Of a DNA stretch of 64,000 bases, positions 44,426 to 53,702 are shown in pieces. The notes under the pieces are model-generated. The model did not search any database, was not told the DNA's origin, and saw only the letters and a program-made list of their open reading frames with translations. The stretch's first letter is position 1. Every line of letters starts with the position of its first letter. The stretch is from Paenibacillus alginolyticus DSM 5050 = NBRC 15375 (GTDB lineage: Bacteria > Bacillota > Bacilli > Paenibacillales > NBRC-103111), in assembly GCF_000422905.1 (NCBI RefSeq), contig NZ_AUGY01000030.1, positions 18,217 to 82,216 on the forward strand, in the 5' to 3' direction. The translations under genes were made by a program, and so were the position numbers.

Positions 44426-45304
44426 TTATTCTTTGAGTGCGCCAACCATGACGCCTTTCACAAAATATTTCTGTAAAAAAGGATAGGCAATCAGAATCGG
44501 CAAGGTAGCAACCATGATCGTTGCGTATTTAATACTTTCCCCAATCGCTTGCGTGTCGTTTGCATTTCCCGTTCCAGTGGTCATCGAATCCGTGCTGTTT
44601 TGCACCAGAATTTCTCGAAGAATCAGCTGCAGCGGGAACTTCTCCCGATCGTGAAGGAACAGCATCGCATTAAACCAGGAATTCCAATGGGCTACGCCAT
44701 AGTAAAGCACCATTACGGCAATAACAGGCATGGACAGCGGCACCACAATCTGGAACAAAATGCGCCATTCGCCTGCGCCATCAATCTTAGCGGATTCCAT
44801 CAAGCCCTCAGGGATCGCTTCGAACGAAGTTCGCATAATAATCAAGTTCCACGTGCTGATCGCCACGGGTAAGATGAGTGCAAGGTAGCTATTTCCCATG
44901 TGCAGATAGTTGTTGATTAACAAATAGGTCGGAATCAATCCGCCGCTGAAATACATCGTAAACACGATACAGATCATCAGGAACTTCCGCATCACGAACT
45001 TTCTGGACAGCGCGTAGGCCCCAAGCGTAGTAAAAAACAGATTAACCGCCGTACCCAAAATCAAGATGAGCAGCGTATTCCCATATCCGGTCAAAATGTT
45101 GGGATTCGCAATTACTTTCTGAAAAGCACCGAGATTAAACCCCAGCGGTTTCAACAACAAGCCCGAATGCTGGATTAGCAAATTGGAATCACTGATGGAA
45201 GCCATGAACACATAGTAGAACGGGTACAACGTACAGACGATAAGCAATATCATAAGAATCGCATTACCGATATCGAATAGACGCTCAGTTGCGCTTAATT
45301 TCAT
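44426..45304 (-). CDS. CUT1 ABC transporter permease (YtcP/LplC type)
   Basis: About 292 residues from the ATG at 45304, which has AGGAGGAACTAACG upstream. Six helices and the EAA loop in EGLMESAKIDGAGEWRILFQIV are seen. It partners the LplB-type permease upstream. Such systems usually import complex polysaccharide fragments, for example rhamnogalacturonan or glycosaminoglycan oligosaccharides. Confidence 0.92.
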   Translation of the reverse strand: MKLSATERLFDIGNAILMILLIVCTLYPFYYVFMASISDSNLLIQHSGLLLKPLGFNLGAFQKVIANPNILTGYGNTLLILILGTAVNLFFTTLGAYALSRKFVMRKFLMICIVFTMYFSGGLIPTYLLINNYLHMGNSYLALILPVAISTWNLIIMRTSFEAIPEGLMESAKIDGAGEWRILFQIVVPLSMPVIAVMVLYYGVAHWNSWFNAMLFLHDREKFPLQLILREILVQNSTDSMTTGTGNANDTQAIGESIKYATIMVATLPILIAYPFLQKYFVKGVMVGALKE

Positions 45305-45358
45305 CGTTAGTTCCTCCTGAGAGCTTTTCATAAGAAAAGCTGACATCGTAAGCGTAGG

Positions 45359-46276
45359 CTACCACAACCGGCTGCCGGAGAATCGGCGGGATATGCTGTT
45401 AGCGCTAATAAGTAAAATGAAGTTGAACATGGATTGAAATAGCCCAACAGCCGTTGTATAGCTATAATCATTCCCTTGTGCCAGCCCTTCACGATAAACA
45501 AAGGACGAAATCACATCCGCCGTTTCATACGTATTTGGATTATAGAGCAGAACGACTTTCTCGAAGCCGACCTCCATCAATCCGCCAATTCGAAGAATGA
45601 GCAAAATCATAATCGTTGGAATGAGTCCCGGAAGCGTTACACTCCAGATTTGACGAAATCTCCCTGCCCCATCAACGCGAACAGCTTCGTACAACTCCGG
45701 ATTAATCCCGCTAAGCGCGGCCAAATAAATGATGGATGACCAACCAAGTTCTTGCCAAACAGACGTGCTGACGAAAATGGTACGGAAATTCTCGGCGTTA
45801 TTCATAAGCGCAGAATCTTGCCCGCCAAAGAACATAATGATGGAGTTCACAATCCCTCCACGGTTCGTGAAGTCAATAATTAACCCTGAAATGACCACAA
45901 TCGAGATGAAATGCGGCAAATAGGACACCGTCTGCACAATCGATTTAAAAAGCTTCTGGCGAAGCTCATTCAAAAGGATCGCAAGAATAATCGGTGCCGG
46001 GAAGCCGAATATCAAGTTATAAAAGCTGATTAGAAACGTATTGCGCAGCACGCGGATAAAATAATAGCTTTGAAAGAAATCTTTAAAATGTTGAAAGCCT
46101 ACCCAATCGCTGCCCCAAATGCCTTTCGCAGGACTAAAATCCTTGAAGGCGATAACGGCGCCATACATCGGGAAATATTTAAAAATGAAGAAGTACAGCA
46201 CAACCGGCAGTACCATCAGGTAGATCGCGCGATTTTTTCTTATGTCATCTAGTAAAACCCGAATGGAATGGGCCAT
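45359..46276 (-). CDS. CUT1 ABC transporter permease (YteP/LplB type)
   Basis: A 305-residue permease. FPMYGAVIAFKDFSP and ELYEAVRVDGAGRFRQIWSV are hallmarks of the LplB/YteP group. It lies between the binding protein (56 bases upstream) and the LplC-type permease. No ATPase gene is linked. Confidence 0.93.
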   Translation of the reverse strand: MAHSIRVLLDDIRKNRAIYLMVLPVVLYFFIFKYFPMYGAVIAFKDFSPAKGIWGSDWVGFQHFKDFFQSYYFIRVLRNTFLISFYNLIFGFPAPIILAILLNELRQKLFKSIVQTVSYLPHFISIVVISGLIIDFTNRGGIVNSIIMFFGGQDSALMNNAENFRTIFVSTSVWQELGWSSIIYLAALSGINPELYEAVRVDGAGRFRQIWSVTLPGLIPTIMILLILRIGGLMEVGFEKVVLLYNPNTYETADVISSFVYREGLAQGNDYSYTTAVGLFQSMFNFILLISANSISRRFSGSRLW

Positions 46277-46332
46277 GTTCTCACTTCCTTATACGTGTGA
46301 TGAAAAGGGGAGGCTGGCTCCCCTCGAACTTT

Positions 46333-47982
46333 TTAGCGTTTGTTGTAACGATCTGTTGCCGTTTGGTAGATCTCCACAGCACGATCCATATTCATCTTTT
46401 TCACTTGCTCTACTGTTTTGTCATAATCTTCAACTTTGGCTGCACCCATCACAATTTTGGTGATTTGCTCCGTCAACAGCGTGCTCACATCGTTCAAGAT
46501 TTTCGCAGACTCCTTCGCTTCATCCGTAGACAGAACCACTGGTGGCAGCATCACTTTGTAGGCATTATTCGCATATTTAGCGTATAGTTTTACGGCATCT
46601 TTTTGTGCTGGCAATTGATAATACTGATCGTTGTAACGGTCATCATCCAAACCGGAGAAACCGTAGTTGGCGATAAAATATTTAGCCATCGCTTGACTGA
46701 TTGGCAGATTGTCCGGATTTTTCAAAATCAGGTCTGTGTACTTCGGTTGACCGTCTACTTTCGTGTACGTTTGACCTTCGATACCGAAGTTTTTTAGCAT
46801 TGCGCCTTCTTCGCTATACAGATAGTCCAAGGCTTTTACCGTTTCGGCCGCATGCTTATTCGCACTCGTAATGACCGTTCCGATGTTATCGTATTCCCAT
46901 GACGCTTGCACAAATTTAGGCTCGTCGCCCTTTTTCAAAACCGGATATTGGACAGCTGAGAGCTTCGCTTTCGGGTCTGTCTTCTGCAGTGCCGGTGTAT
47001 ACGTACCGATGCTTCCGCCAATGAAACCGTAGAACGCTCCCGCTTTGCCGGAAGTTACTTTGGCATCCATCGTTTTGGAGTCATTGGACGCGAAGTCCGG
47101 ATCGATCAGACCTTCCTTGTACCATTTTTGCATCGTCGTCAAATATTGCTTAAATTCTGGCTGAGCAGGCCCGAATTTCACTTTGCCATTATCGATATAG
47201 AAGCTGCTCGCATTCGCAATCGTCGACATGCCCGTAACACCGTATGCGCCTGCGAAGTCAGCAAATGACATCGGATAGGATTTGTTCAATGTGAAAGGAA
47301 TAGCACCTTTCTTCTCTTTAAACGCTTTTAGCACCGTTTCCCACTCATCAATCGTTTCCGGCGATTTCAGTCCGAGCTCATCCAGCCAATCCTGACGAAT
47401 GACCATGCCGCTGAATGTTTTGTACTGGCCATATTGACCTACCTTCAAGTGAGGCATCGCGTAAATATCACCGTTATCCGCCTTGATCTGTTTGGCGATC
47501 TGCGGGTTAGCGTCCATAATTTTCTTCAAATTCGGCGCATTTTTCTCAATTAAGTCGTTCAGTTTAATAATCGTGCCGTCTTTGAACATTTTGGATGTTC
47601 CGCCCTGAACGCTGTTCCAATTCCACAACATCGAATCCGGCAGATTATTAGAAGCAACCATGACACCATATTGCTGAACATCATCTTGCGGTGTATTTCC
47701 AGAAGAATGTTGGAAGTCAAACGTTACGTTTGTCTTCTTTGCCCACTCTTTCACCATCGGCAGCTCGTTCAAGCTCTTGACGACGGCTTTCGCATTCGGA
47801 TTCATCGGTGTCCACAATGTCACCTTCACAGGATCTTTAGAAACGGATGCTGTTGTGGCTGGCGCTGCGCTGCCCTTAGCAGCATCTTTTGTAGATCCAG
47901 CATTTCCGCAAGCGGTTGCAAGCGATAGTGTAAGAATGGTTGCCGCGATCGGCAGCATTTTAAATTGAAATCTTCTTTTCAT
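46333..47982 (-). CDS. Oligosaccharide-binding lipoprotein (YtcQ/LipO type)
   Basis: A 549-residue binding protein with signal peptide and lipobox LATAC. VKVTLWTPMNP and NLPDSMLWNWN are typical of the large LipO/YtcQ group. It is first gene of the binding protein-permease-permease set. The membrane AraC regulator lies 170 bases past the last permease. Confidence 0.92.
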   Translation of the reverse strand: MKRRFQFKMLPIAATILTLSLATACGNAGSTKDAAKGSAAPATTASVSKDPVKVTLWTPMNPNAKAVVKSLNELPMVKEWAKKTNVTFDFQHSSGNTPQDDVQQYGVMVASNNLPDSMLWNWNSVQGGTSKMFKDGTIIKLNDLIEKNAPNLKKIMDANPQIAKQIKADNGDIYAMPHLKVGQYGQYKTFSGMVIRQDWLDELGLKSPETIDEWETVLKAFKEKKGAIPFTLNKSYPMSFADFAGAYGVTGMSTIANASSFYIDNGKVKFGPAQPEFKQYLTTMQKWYKEGLIDPDFASNDSKTMDAKVTSGKAGAFYGFIGGSIGTYTPALQKTDPKAKLSAVQYPVLKKGDEPKFVQASWEYDNIGTVITSANKHAAETVKALDYLYSEEGAMLKNFGIEGQTYTKVDGQPKYTDLILKNPDNLPISQAMAKYFIANYGFSGLDDDRYNDQYYQLPAQKDAVKLYAKYANNAYKVMLPPVVLSTDEAKESAKILNDVSTLLTEQITKIVMGAAKVEDYDKTVEQVKKMNMDRAVEIYQTATDRYNKR

Positions 47983-48170
47983 GGAAACACTCCCCTTATC
48001 TCGTAGTCCGGCGCTACCGCCGTGAAGCGGATTAGCCCTGTGAAAGAAGCATATCTCACGCCTGTTGATGTCGTATATCGTCGATTATTCAATCGTATTG
48101 TTTTCTTAGGAATAGACGTCGCTTCTTTTTGTATCATCCTCATTTTTTGAGAATGCCCTGATTTGCAAAG

Positions 48171-48218
48171 AAAAAATCGCCCTTTCGCCGCTAAGAGAGC
48201 CGGTTCGGTGGCGATTTT
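48171..48218 (-). terminator. Terminator of the deoR-type gene
   Basis: AAAATCGCC pairs with GGCGATTTTTT across a long loop that itself holds CCG-rich pairing. It starts a few bases past the stop codon. Confidence 0.8.
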
Positions 48219-48222
48219 CCTA

Positions 48223-48993
48223 TTAGTCGCTAATCAGCACTTCAATGCCGAGCGCCTCAATCGTATCGATCCATTCCTTCGAGCAGCCCGGATCGGTAAT
48301 GAGCATCGAGATATCTTCAAGCTTTGACACTTTAGCGAACGTAGACATTCCGAATTTGGAATGATCTGCTACCAGAATGGCTTCCTCGGCGCGCTGCATC
48401 ATTTTACGCGAAATGATGGCTTCAGCTAAATGGAAGTCGGTGATGCCGTCTGCCAGTGAGATGCCTCCTACAGAGATAAACGCTTTGTTCACCTTAAATT
48501 GATCCAGAAACTGATCCGTTAACGAGCCTGTTACGGCCTGACACTCCATGTTCACTTCCCCGCCTGCGAAAATAATTCTCCCCCGGAACATTTCCATGGC
48601 CAGATTGAGAATCGGAACAGAATGGGTGATCAAGGTTACATTCGTACGATCCTTCAGGTAAGGCAAAATTTCAATCGTCGTCGTGCCGTTATCCAGCATA
48701 ATCGTTTCGCCGTCTTGGACCAAAGAGGCAGCCAGCTTACCGATGCCGGCCTTCTCCGATCTCATCATTTGCGCCCGCCTAAGATAGGGTGGCTCGACCA
48801 GCTCGATGCGCATTTTGACAGCGCCTCCGTACACTTTGCGAAGCTTGCCTTCCTTCTCTAGCCGATCCAAATCCCGCCGCACCGTCTCCGTCGAGACGTT
48901 AAGCATCTCAGACAGGTGATGCACCTGCACTTTCCCTTCCATCTCCAAATGGTTCAGGATCGTCATCCTGCGATCTTCGTATGTTAATGACAT
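48223..48993 (-). CDS. DeoR family transcriptional regulator
   Basis: A 256-residue regulator with an N-terminal winged helix (RMTILNHLEMEGKVQVHHLSE, STETVRRDLDRLEKEGKLRKVYGGA). The DeoRC sugar-phosphate sensor follows (MLDNGTTTIEILPYL, ISVGGISLADGITDFHLAEA, VADHSKFGM). It lies between the transporter and the DUF4091 gene, all on the minus strand. Its ligand is likely a sugar phosphate from this cluster. Confidence 0.92.
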   Translation of the reverse strand: MSLTYEDRRMTILNHLEMEGKVQVHHLSEMLNVSTETVRRDLDRLEKEGKLRKVYGGAVKMRIELVEPPYLRRAQMMRSEKAGIGKLAASLVQDGETIMLDNGTTTIEILPYLKDRTNVTLITHSVPILNLAMEMFRGRIIFAGGEVNMECQAVTGSLTDQFLDQFKVNKAFISVGGISLADGITDFHLAEAIISRKMMQRAEEAILVADHSKFGMSTFAKVSKLEDISMLITDPGCSKEWIDTIEALGIEVLISD

Positions 48994-49138
48994 AATGGCC
49001 TCCTAAGAGTTATCCGCAAGGAAAACTGGCATCGTAAGCATCAGCTATTGACCGATGATATCCACATCGTGATGTTTCCTGTTGTTTTCATCCAGTTTAT
49101 AAGGTGGCACTTACGATGTCAACGGATCGGCTTCATCC

Positions 49139-50788
49139 TTAAGCCAGCGAGGCAATCAGTTGATTGATCTTCTCACGTTTCTTGATAATCCAGTCAGGTT
49201 CATGCGTATAATCGCTGAAGGTTAATGGTAATTCAAGATCTTCTTCAATTAAAGCAATCGTTCTCTCGCGACCAATCAAGCCTTCCAACATTTCAAGCGC
49301 CCTTACATCTTGCAAAGCTTCATAAAATACGACCATTCGAATAGATTCGATGGGTCCCGTTTCTCCTGGATATACAAGAAAGGCATCCCCTGATGGAAAA
49401 GCTCGATCTGCATCCGTTTGGACGAATGGATTCACCATTTTACGCGCATATTGCGAGTACCAGAAGTTATACCCCCAATGTAAAAACCCTCGAATATCAA
49501 ATTTATATAACTGGAATCCAATGATCCGATTTCTCTCCGAAGGAAATGCAAAGAATCGATTCGATACTTTTTTGTACTGCGCGCAGCAATAGTAAGTCCA
49601 CAGGTTATCCACGCCGCGGCTAATAAATGCATCAATATGATTGTTGGCAACCACTGGTGTGTTCACAAGGCCATGCCCGTAAAATTCATAGTCCGAAAGC
49701 GCATCAAATGTAGGATAGCCTTGAAGAAACTGGCTCAACCGTGTACTTGCTGCCCGATACGATTCCAAATTATCCAGGGTCGGTTCGTCCGAAACGTGGA
49801 AAAATACGCGATCCTGAATGCCCAGCTTTTTAATAAACCGATCCAATTCAGGTAAAAGCGCCTCTAGGAACTGACCGTATTCTTCCCCAGTTGCATCAGT
49901 TTCCCAACCAAATATTCGTTTCAGCAGCCCCTTTTCCGCAGCCATGATTTTAGGTGCAAACTGTGCCCCCCATTGCGTAAATAAATGAGAAAACTCAAAA
50001 TATTGAACCCCGCAGCGGTCTCCAAGCGCTATCCATCTCTCCAGTAAGCGAAAATCAAATCGGTACCCATTCTCATCACGCTGGACTTCTACCAACTGCA
50101 CAGTCGTGCGCTCACCGCCAACTTCTGTATCCAATGGAGGGGTGAATAATGGTGTTAAAATCATATTGATCCCTTGTTTGACCGCAGTTTGAACATATTG
50201 CTCAATCAGTGCCCAATGCTCTTCGCTAAAGACATTCACATGGTAATGATTGGCCAAACAATCCGTATGAAACCATTCGGTTCGAATTAACTTTTGCTTC
50301 GGTAAAGAACCGCTTAGTACTTGTAAATCGATACGTTCTGAGCCCATCCGATTGCCATCAGCAGACAGCAAAATCACATCAATTGGATACACACCCTCTA
50401 AATGTTGATTCTTGAGCTCAACCGTTATCCATAAAGAGCTCCAACTCCCAGGTAAAGCGACCTCACCATGGACATCCAAAGGCATCAACGGATCCGGATA
50501 CAGTCCAGGTTGATCACTGATTACATCATCATCATGATCGCCATAGCATGCTAATTCACTTGGCACTAATCCTACTTTTCGCACCGTAATTGAATCGGAA
50601 AGTAGTGACTCGATTGTGACTCGTATCCCTTTGACAAGCTGCTCCGATCGATAAGCTACCTGAAAAGAGAAAATCTCATTGCTGAATGTTGTTGCTCGTT
50701 CAAGAAAATAACGGGAATCCAGTTCACGATGAGCGATTACTTTAGCCAAAGAATTCAAACACCGTAATTCAATCTTTTTATCAGACAT
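49139..50788 (-). CDS. DUF4091/GH123-like glycoside hydrolase
   Basis: A 549-residue soluble protein. The N-terminal beta region (FSNEIFSFQVAYRSEQ) precedes a TIM-barrel-like domain with RTEWFHTDCLANHYHVNVFSE, FFHVSDEPTLDNLESYR and GFLHWGYNFWYSQY, the DUF4091 pattern shared with GH123 N-acetylgalactosaminidases. The Asp-Glu pair in HVSDEPT fits the substrate-assisted catalytic site of that family. It probably degrades an amino-sugar-containing or other imported oligosaccharide with the nearby CUT1 transporter. Confidence 0.82.
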   Translation of the reverse strand: MSDKKIELRCLNSLAKVIAHRELDSRYFLERATTFSNEIFSFQVAYRSEQLVKGIRVTIESLLSDSITVRKVGLVPSELACYGDHDDDVISDQPGLYPDPLMPLDVHGEVALPGSWSSLWITVELKNQHLEGVYPIDVILLSADGNRMGSERIDLQVLSGSLPKQKLIRTEWFHTDCLANHYHVNVFSEEHWALIEQYVQTAVKQGINMILTPLFTPPLDTEVGGERTTVQLVEVQRDENGYRFDFRLLERWIALGDRCGVQYFEFSHLFTQWGAQFAPKIMAAEKGLLKRIFGWETDATGEEYGQFLEALLPELDRFIKKLGIQDRVFFHVSDEPTLDNLESYRAASTRLSQFLQGYPTFDALSDYEFYGHGLVNTPVVANNHIDAFISRGVDNLWTYYCCAQYKKVSNRFFAFPSERNRIIGFQLYKFDIRGFLHWGYNFWYSQYARKMVNPFVQTDADRAFPSGDAFLVYPGETGPIESIRMVVFYEALQDVRALEMLEGLIGRERTIALIEEDLELPLTFSDYTHEPDWIIKKREKINQLIASLA

Positions 50789-51007
50789 GATGTAGTCTCC
50801 TCTTACTTACATTTAATAGGTTTTGATTATAAAGATAAGGTTGTTACTCCGTACCGTATATCGGCATTTCTTGCCTAATCGCTCTTTTTTGTGAAAAAAA
50901 ACCATCGCCACGAGCTATACTGAAGAGAACGTTTTCATGCTTGCTTTCATTCATTTTTTCGAAAAAATTCTTCATTGACAGCATGACAAACCAGCGATAC
51001 AATAGCC

Positions 51008-51040
51008 AACAAACAACATTATATCACAAAGAAACAACAT
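51008..51040. promoter_or_regulatory. Repeated AAACAACAT motif, possible DeoR operator
   Basis: AACAAACAACATT (51008) and AAAGAAACAACAT (51028) are direct repeats 20 bases apart, in the divergent gap between the DUF4091 and metallophosphoesterase genes. A similar GAAAACAAC/GGAAACATC pair occurs on the minus strand near 49065-49095, upstream of the deoR-type gene. Direct repeats spaced by about two turns suit DeoR-type proteins, but this is a guess. Confidence 0.3.
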
Positions 51041-51079
51041 GAATACTACAAAAATACAACTTATAGGGGGACATTTATC

Positions 51080-52027
51080 GTGCATCAGCTTGCCTTTCGT
51101 GAGGATCAAACATTTACCATCGTCCAGTTCACCGATTTACATTGGGAAAATGGTGGAGATGAGGATCAGCAAACACGTCGTCTAATGGAAGATGTGCTAG
51201 ACGCTGAGCGTCCTGACCTTGTCGTATTTACGGGCGACGTCATTTATACAGGGTACGGAGCTTCCGGTGAGCCTGTTTGCGAGCATCCGCATCAAGCATT
51301 TCGCGATGCCGTTCATACGGCCGAATCTCGCGGTATTCCATGGGCCGTTGTGTTCGGCAATCACGATACAGAAACTACCATCACTAGAGATGAGCTCATG
51401 CATACCGTGCTGGAGCATTCCCATACCGTTGCGCAGCGAGGACCAGAAGAAATTAACGGTGTCGGCAACTATACGTTATCTATTTTGGGTTCCGATGGTC
51501 AGACCGCTGCCGCTTTGTATTTCTTCGATTCCGGGGATCGATCTGCGCTGCCGCATATCCAAGGCTATGATTGGATTCGCAGCGATCAGATCGACTGGTA
51601 CAGGGAGGAATCCCGTAGGCTCCAATCGAGCATGGGGGCGCAAGATTACCCTGCCCTGGCTTTCTTCCATATCCCGCTTCCGGAGTATAAACAAGTTTGG
51701 GACAATGAGACGTGCTATGGCAACAAGTTTGAACATGTCTGCTGCCCTCCCGTCAATTCGGGCTTGTTTACGGCTATAGTCGAAATGGGCGATGTTATCG
51801 GAACCTTCTGCGGCCACGACCACGTCAACGATTATTGGGGTGAGCTTCACGGCGTACGTCTATGCTACGGAAGAGCAACGGGCTACAATACCTATGGCAA
51901 AGAAGGCTTCCCACGCGGTGCCAGGATGATTCGACTCCGCGAAGGCGAGCGTTCTTTCGAATCCTGGCTGCGGCTGGCTGACGGTACGGTAATCATGGAT
52001 CAACCCGAACACATCCCCAACGTCTAA
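51080..52027 (+). CDS. Calcineurin-like metallophosphoesterase
   Basis: A 315-residue enzyme starting at GTG after AGGGGG. All metal-binding motifs are present: FTDLHW, FTGDVIY, FGNHDTE and CGHDHVNDYWG, as in Icc/Dcr2-like purple-acid-phosphatase relatives. No signal peptide. It is divergent from the DUF4091 gene and followed by an EamA transporter after 27 bases. The substrate is unknown, probably a phosphomonoester or diester. Confidence 0.9.
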   Translation: MHQLAFREDQTFTIVQFTDLHWENGGDEDQQTRRLMEDVLDAERPDLVVFTGDVIYTGYGASGEPVCEHPHQAFRDAVHTAESRGIPWAVVFGNHDTETTITRDELMHTVLEHSHTVAQRGPEEINGVGNYTLSILGSDGQTAAALYFFDSGDRSALPHIQGYDWIRSDQIDWYREESRRLQSSMGAQDYPALAFFHIPLPEYKQVWDNETCYGNKFEHVCCPPVNSGLFTAIVEMGDVIGTFCGHDHVNDYWGELHGVRLCYGRATGYNTYGKEGFPRGARMIRLREGERSFESWLRLADGTVIMDQPEHIPNV

Positions 52028-52054
52028 CTTCTCTCAAGGTTTGGAGATGATCGC

Positions 52055-52906
52055 TTGTTTATCGTTTCAATTTTACTAGTCGTAGCTTCAGGTCTTACGC
52101 ACGCAGTCTGGAGCTTATTCACCAAAAGAAGCCAGAATAAAAGCGTCTTCCTATGGTCCATCATGATGGTAACCACAATCGGACTTCTTCCTTATTTAAT
52201 CAGAGAACTATGGCTTAACCCTTTATCTCTAAAAGCCTACGGATTCTTACTTTTATCTGCGTGTTTGCAAAGCGTTTACTCCCTGTTATTGGCACGCACC
52301 TACAATATGGGCGACCTGTCTCAGGTGTATCCGATTATGCGAGGCACAAGCACGCTCCTCATTCCCATCGGCAGCGTCTTGTTCCTTCAAGAATCCTTAT
52401 CGATATACGGTTGGATAGGTCTGCTCTGCATGGTCTTCGGTTTCATTTGGCTTAGCGGTATTTTCACCCGTAAACAAGTATCGCCCGGAACTGTTAAGCC
52501 GTTCCTTATGGCCCTCTGTGTCGGCCTATGTACGACATGTTACATTTTTGTTGATCGCTTCAACCTTCAGCATGTCTCAGCTATCGCTTTATTGGAGGTT
52601 ACGAATATCGGATTCATGGCTGCACTGACGCCGATTGTCCTCGCTTCTAAACAACTTCGCGTCGAGTGGAAGCTGAACGCCAAGATCATTTTACTGGGTG
52701 CGATCCTCAATCCCGGATCTTATTTGTTATTTTTGTTCGCCATGAAATATGCTCCTGTCGCCCATATCTCACCCATTCGTGAGATTGGCACGGTCTTCGC
52801 AACAATTCTGGGCATTGTTGTGCTCAAAGAAAAGCAAGGCCAACTAAGAATTATCTGCTCCATTCTCATCCTGATCGGCATTCTGGTCATTAGCTTTTTT
52901 GGCTAA
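52055..52906 (+). CDS. EamA/DMT superfamily transporter
   Basis: A 283-residue membrane protein with about ten helices in two EamA halves (RTYNMGDLSQVYPIMRGTS, FAMKYAPVAHISPIREIG). The start is TTG with GGAGATGATCGC upstream. It probably shares a transcript with the metallophosphoesterase. The substrate cannot be inferred. Confidence 0.87.
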   Translation: MFIVSILLVVASGLTHAVWSLFTKRSQNKSVFLWSIMMVTTIGLLPYLIRELWLNPLSLKAYGFLLLSACLQSVYSLLLARTYNMGDLSQVYPIMRGTSTLLIPIGSVLFLQESLSIYGWIGLLCMVFGFIWLSGIFTRKQVSPGTVKPFLMALCVGLCTTCYIFVDRFNLQHVSAIALLEVTNIGFMAALTPIVLASKQLRVEWKLNAKIILLGAILNPGSYLLFLFAMKYAPVAHISPIREIGTVFATILGIVVLKEKQGQLRIICSILILIGILVISFFG

Positions 52907-52978
52907 ACAGGGGGTACTCCTCTAACTCCACATCGATGAAATTTTGCCGGTAAATTTTTAAAGCAGGATATACATACG

Positions 52979-53028
52979 TTGACTTTATTCTATATTCAGC
53001 ATATTATAATGTCAGTGAGTACTGACAT
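52979..53028 (+). promoter_or_regulatory. tetR-type gene promoter with palindromic operator
   Basis: TTGACT at 52979-52984 and TATTAT at 53002-53007 are 17 bases apart. Immediately downstream the palindrome ATGTCAGT-gagt-ACTGACAT (53009-53028) would cover the transcription start. A matching site lies ahead of the MFS gene. Confidence 0.8.
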
Positions 53029-53048
53029 GTTTGTGGAAGAGGGATCAT

Positions 53049-53636
53049 ATGGACAGCAGCAAGCTGGGAAGCAGCGATAGACTTCTCTTGGCGGCACTCA
53101 ATTTGATTGCGGCTAAAGGCTACAATGGGGTAACCACTCTTGAAATTGCCACGGAAGCAGGTCTTAGTGAGAAGACGTTGTTTCGTCAATTCGGCAGTAA
53201 ACAGAAGCTCCTCGAAGCCGCATTTGACCGCTATCATTATGCCGAAGAGATGAAAAAGCTGTTTAGTGAAAAGCTCGTGTGGGATCTAGAGAAGGATCTG
53301 CTTCTGGTTAGTAAAACCTATCATGAGATTATGAACCGTAATCGCAAATTGATCCAGATCAGTCTCAAAGAAGAGGGTCAACTGCCCGGATTCCGCGAGC
53401 GTACGCATAAGCATCCTCTGCAATTGCTGGAAATCTTAACGAATTATTTCATTACAATGTCTGAAAAAGGCAAAATGATTCCCACGAATCCGGAGATGCA
53501 CGCCTTCTCCTTTATGATGATGAATTTCGGGGCCTACATGAACGATCTCGATAGTCATAAAAACTATTCAACCATTTCATTGGAGCCATTTATTCAAGAG
53601 AGCGTAAAGATATTTGCTAGGGCCTTACAACCCTAG
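53049..53636 (+). CDS. TetR family transcriptional repressor
   Basis: About 195 residues from the ATG at 53049, which has GAGG upstream; a TTG six codons earlier is open but lies close to the operator. The HTH is in IAAKGYNGVTTLEIATEAG and LSEKTLFRQFGSKQKLLEAAF. The C-terminal domain would bind an inducing compound. It sits between two copies of the same operator, so autoregulation and control of the MFS pump downstream are likely. Confidence 0.9.
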   Translation: MDSSKLGSSDRLLLAALNLIAAKGYNGVTTLEIATEAGLSEKTLFRQFGSKQKLLEAAFDRYHYAEEMKKLFSEKLVWDLEKDLLLVSKTYHEIMNRNRKLIQISLKEEGQLPGFRERTHKHPLQLLEILTNYFITMSEKGKMIPTNPEMHAFSFMMMNFGAYMNDLDSHKNYSTISLEPFIQESVKIFARALQP

Positions 53637-53653
53637 TTTTTTTACTGACTAAG

Positions 53654-53671
53654 TGTCAGTCAGTACTGACA
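53654..53671 (+). promoter_or_regulatory. Second TetR operator, upstream of MFS gene
   Basis: TGTCAGT-cagt-ACTGACA matches the operator at 53009-53028 in both half-sites and spacing. It lies 32 bases before the MFS start. Confidence 0.8.
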
Positions 53672-53702
53672 GTCAAATTATAAAAGAAGGATGTGGTCAC
53701 GT

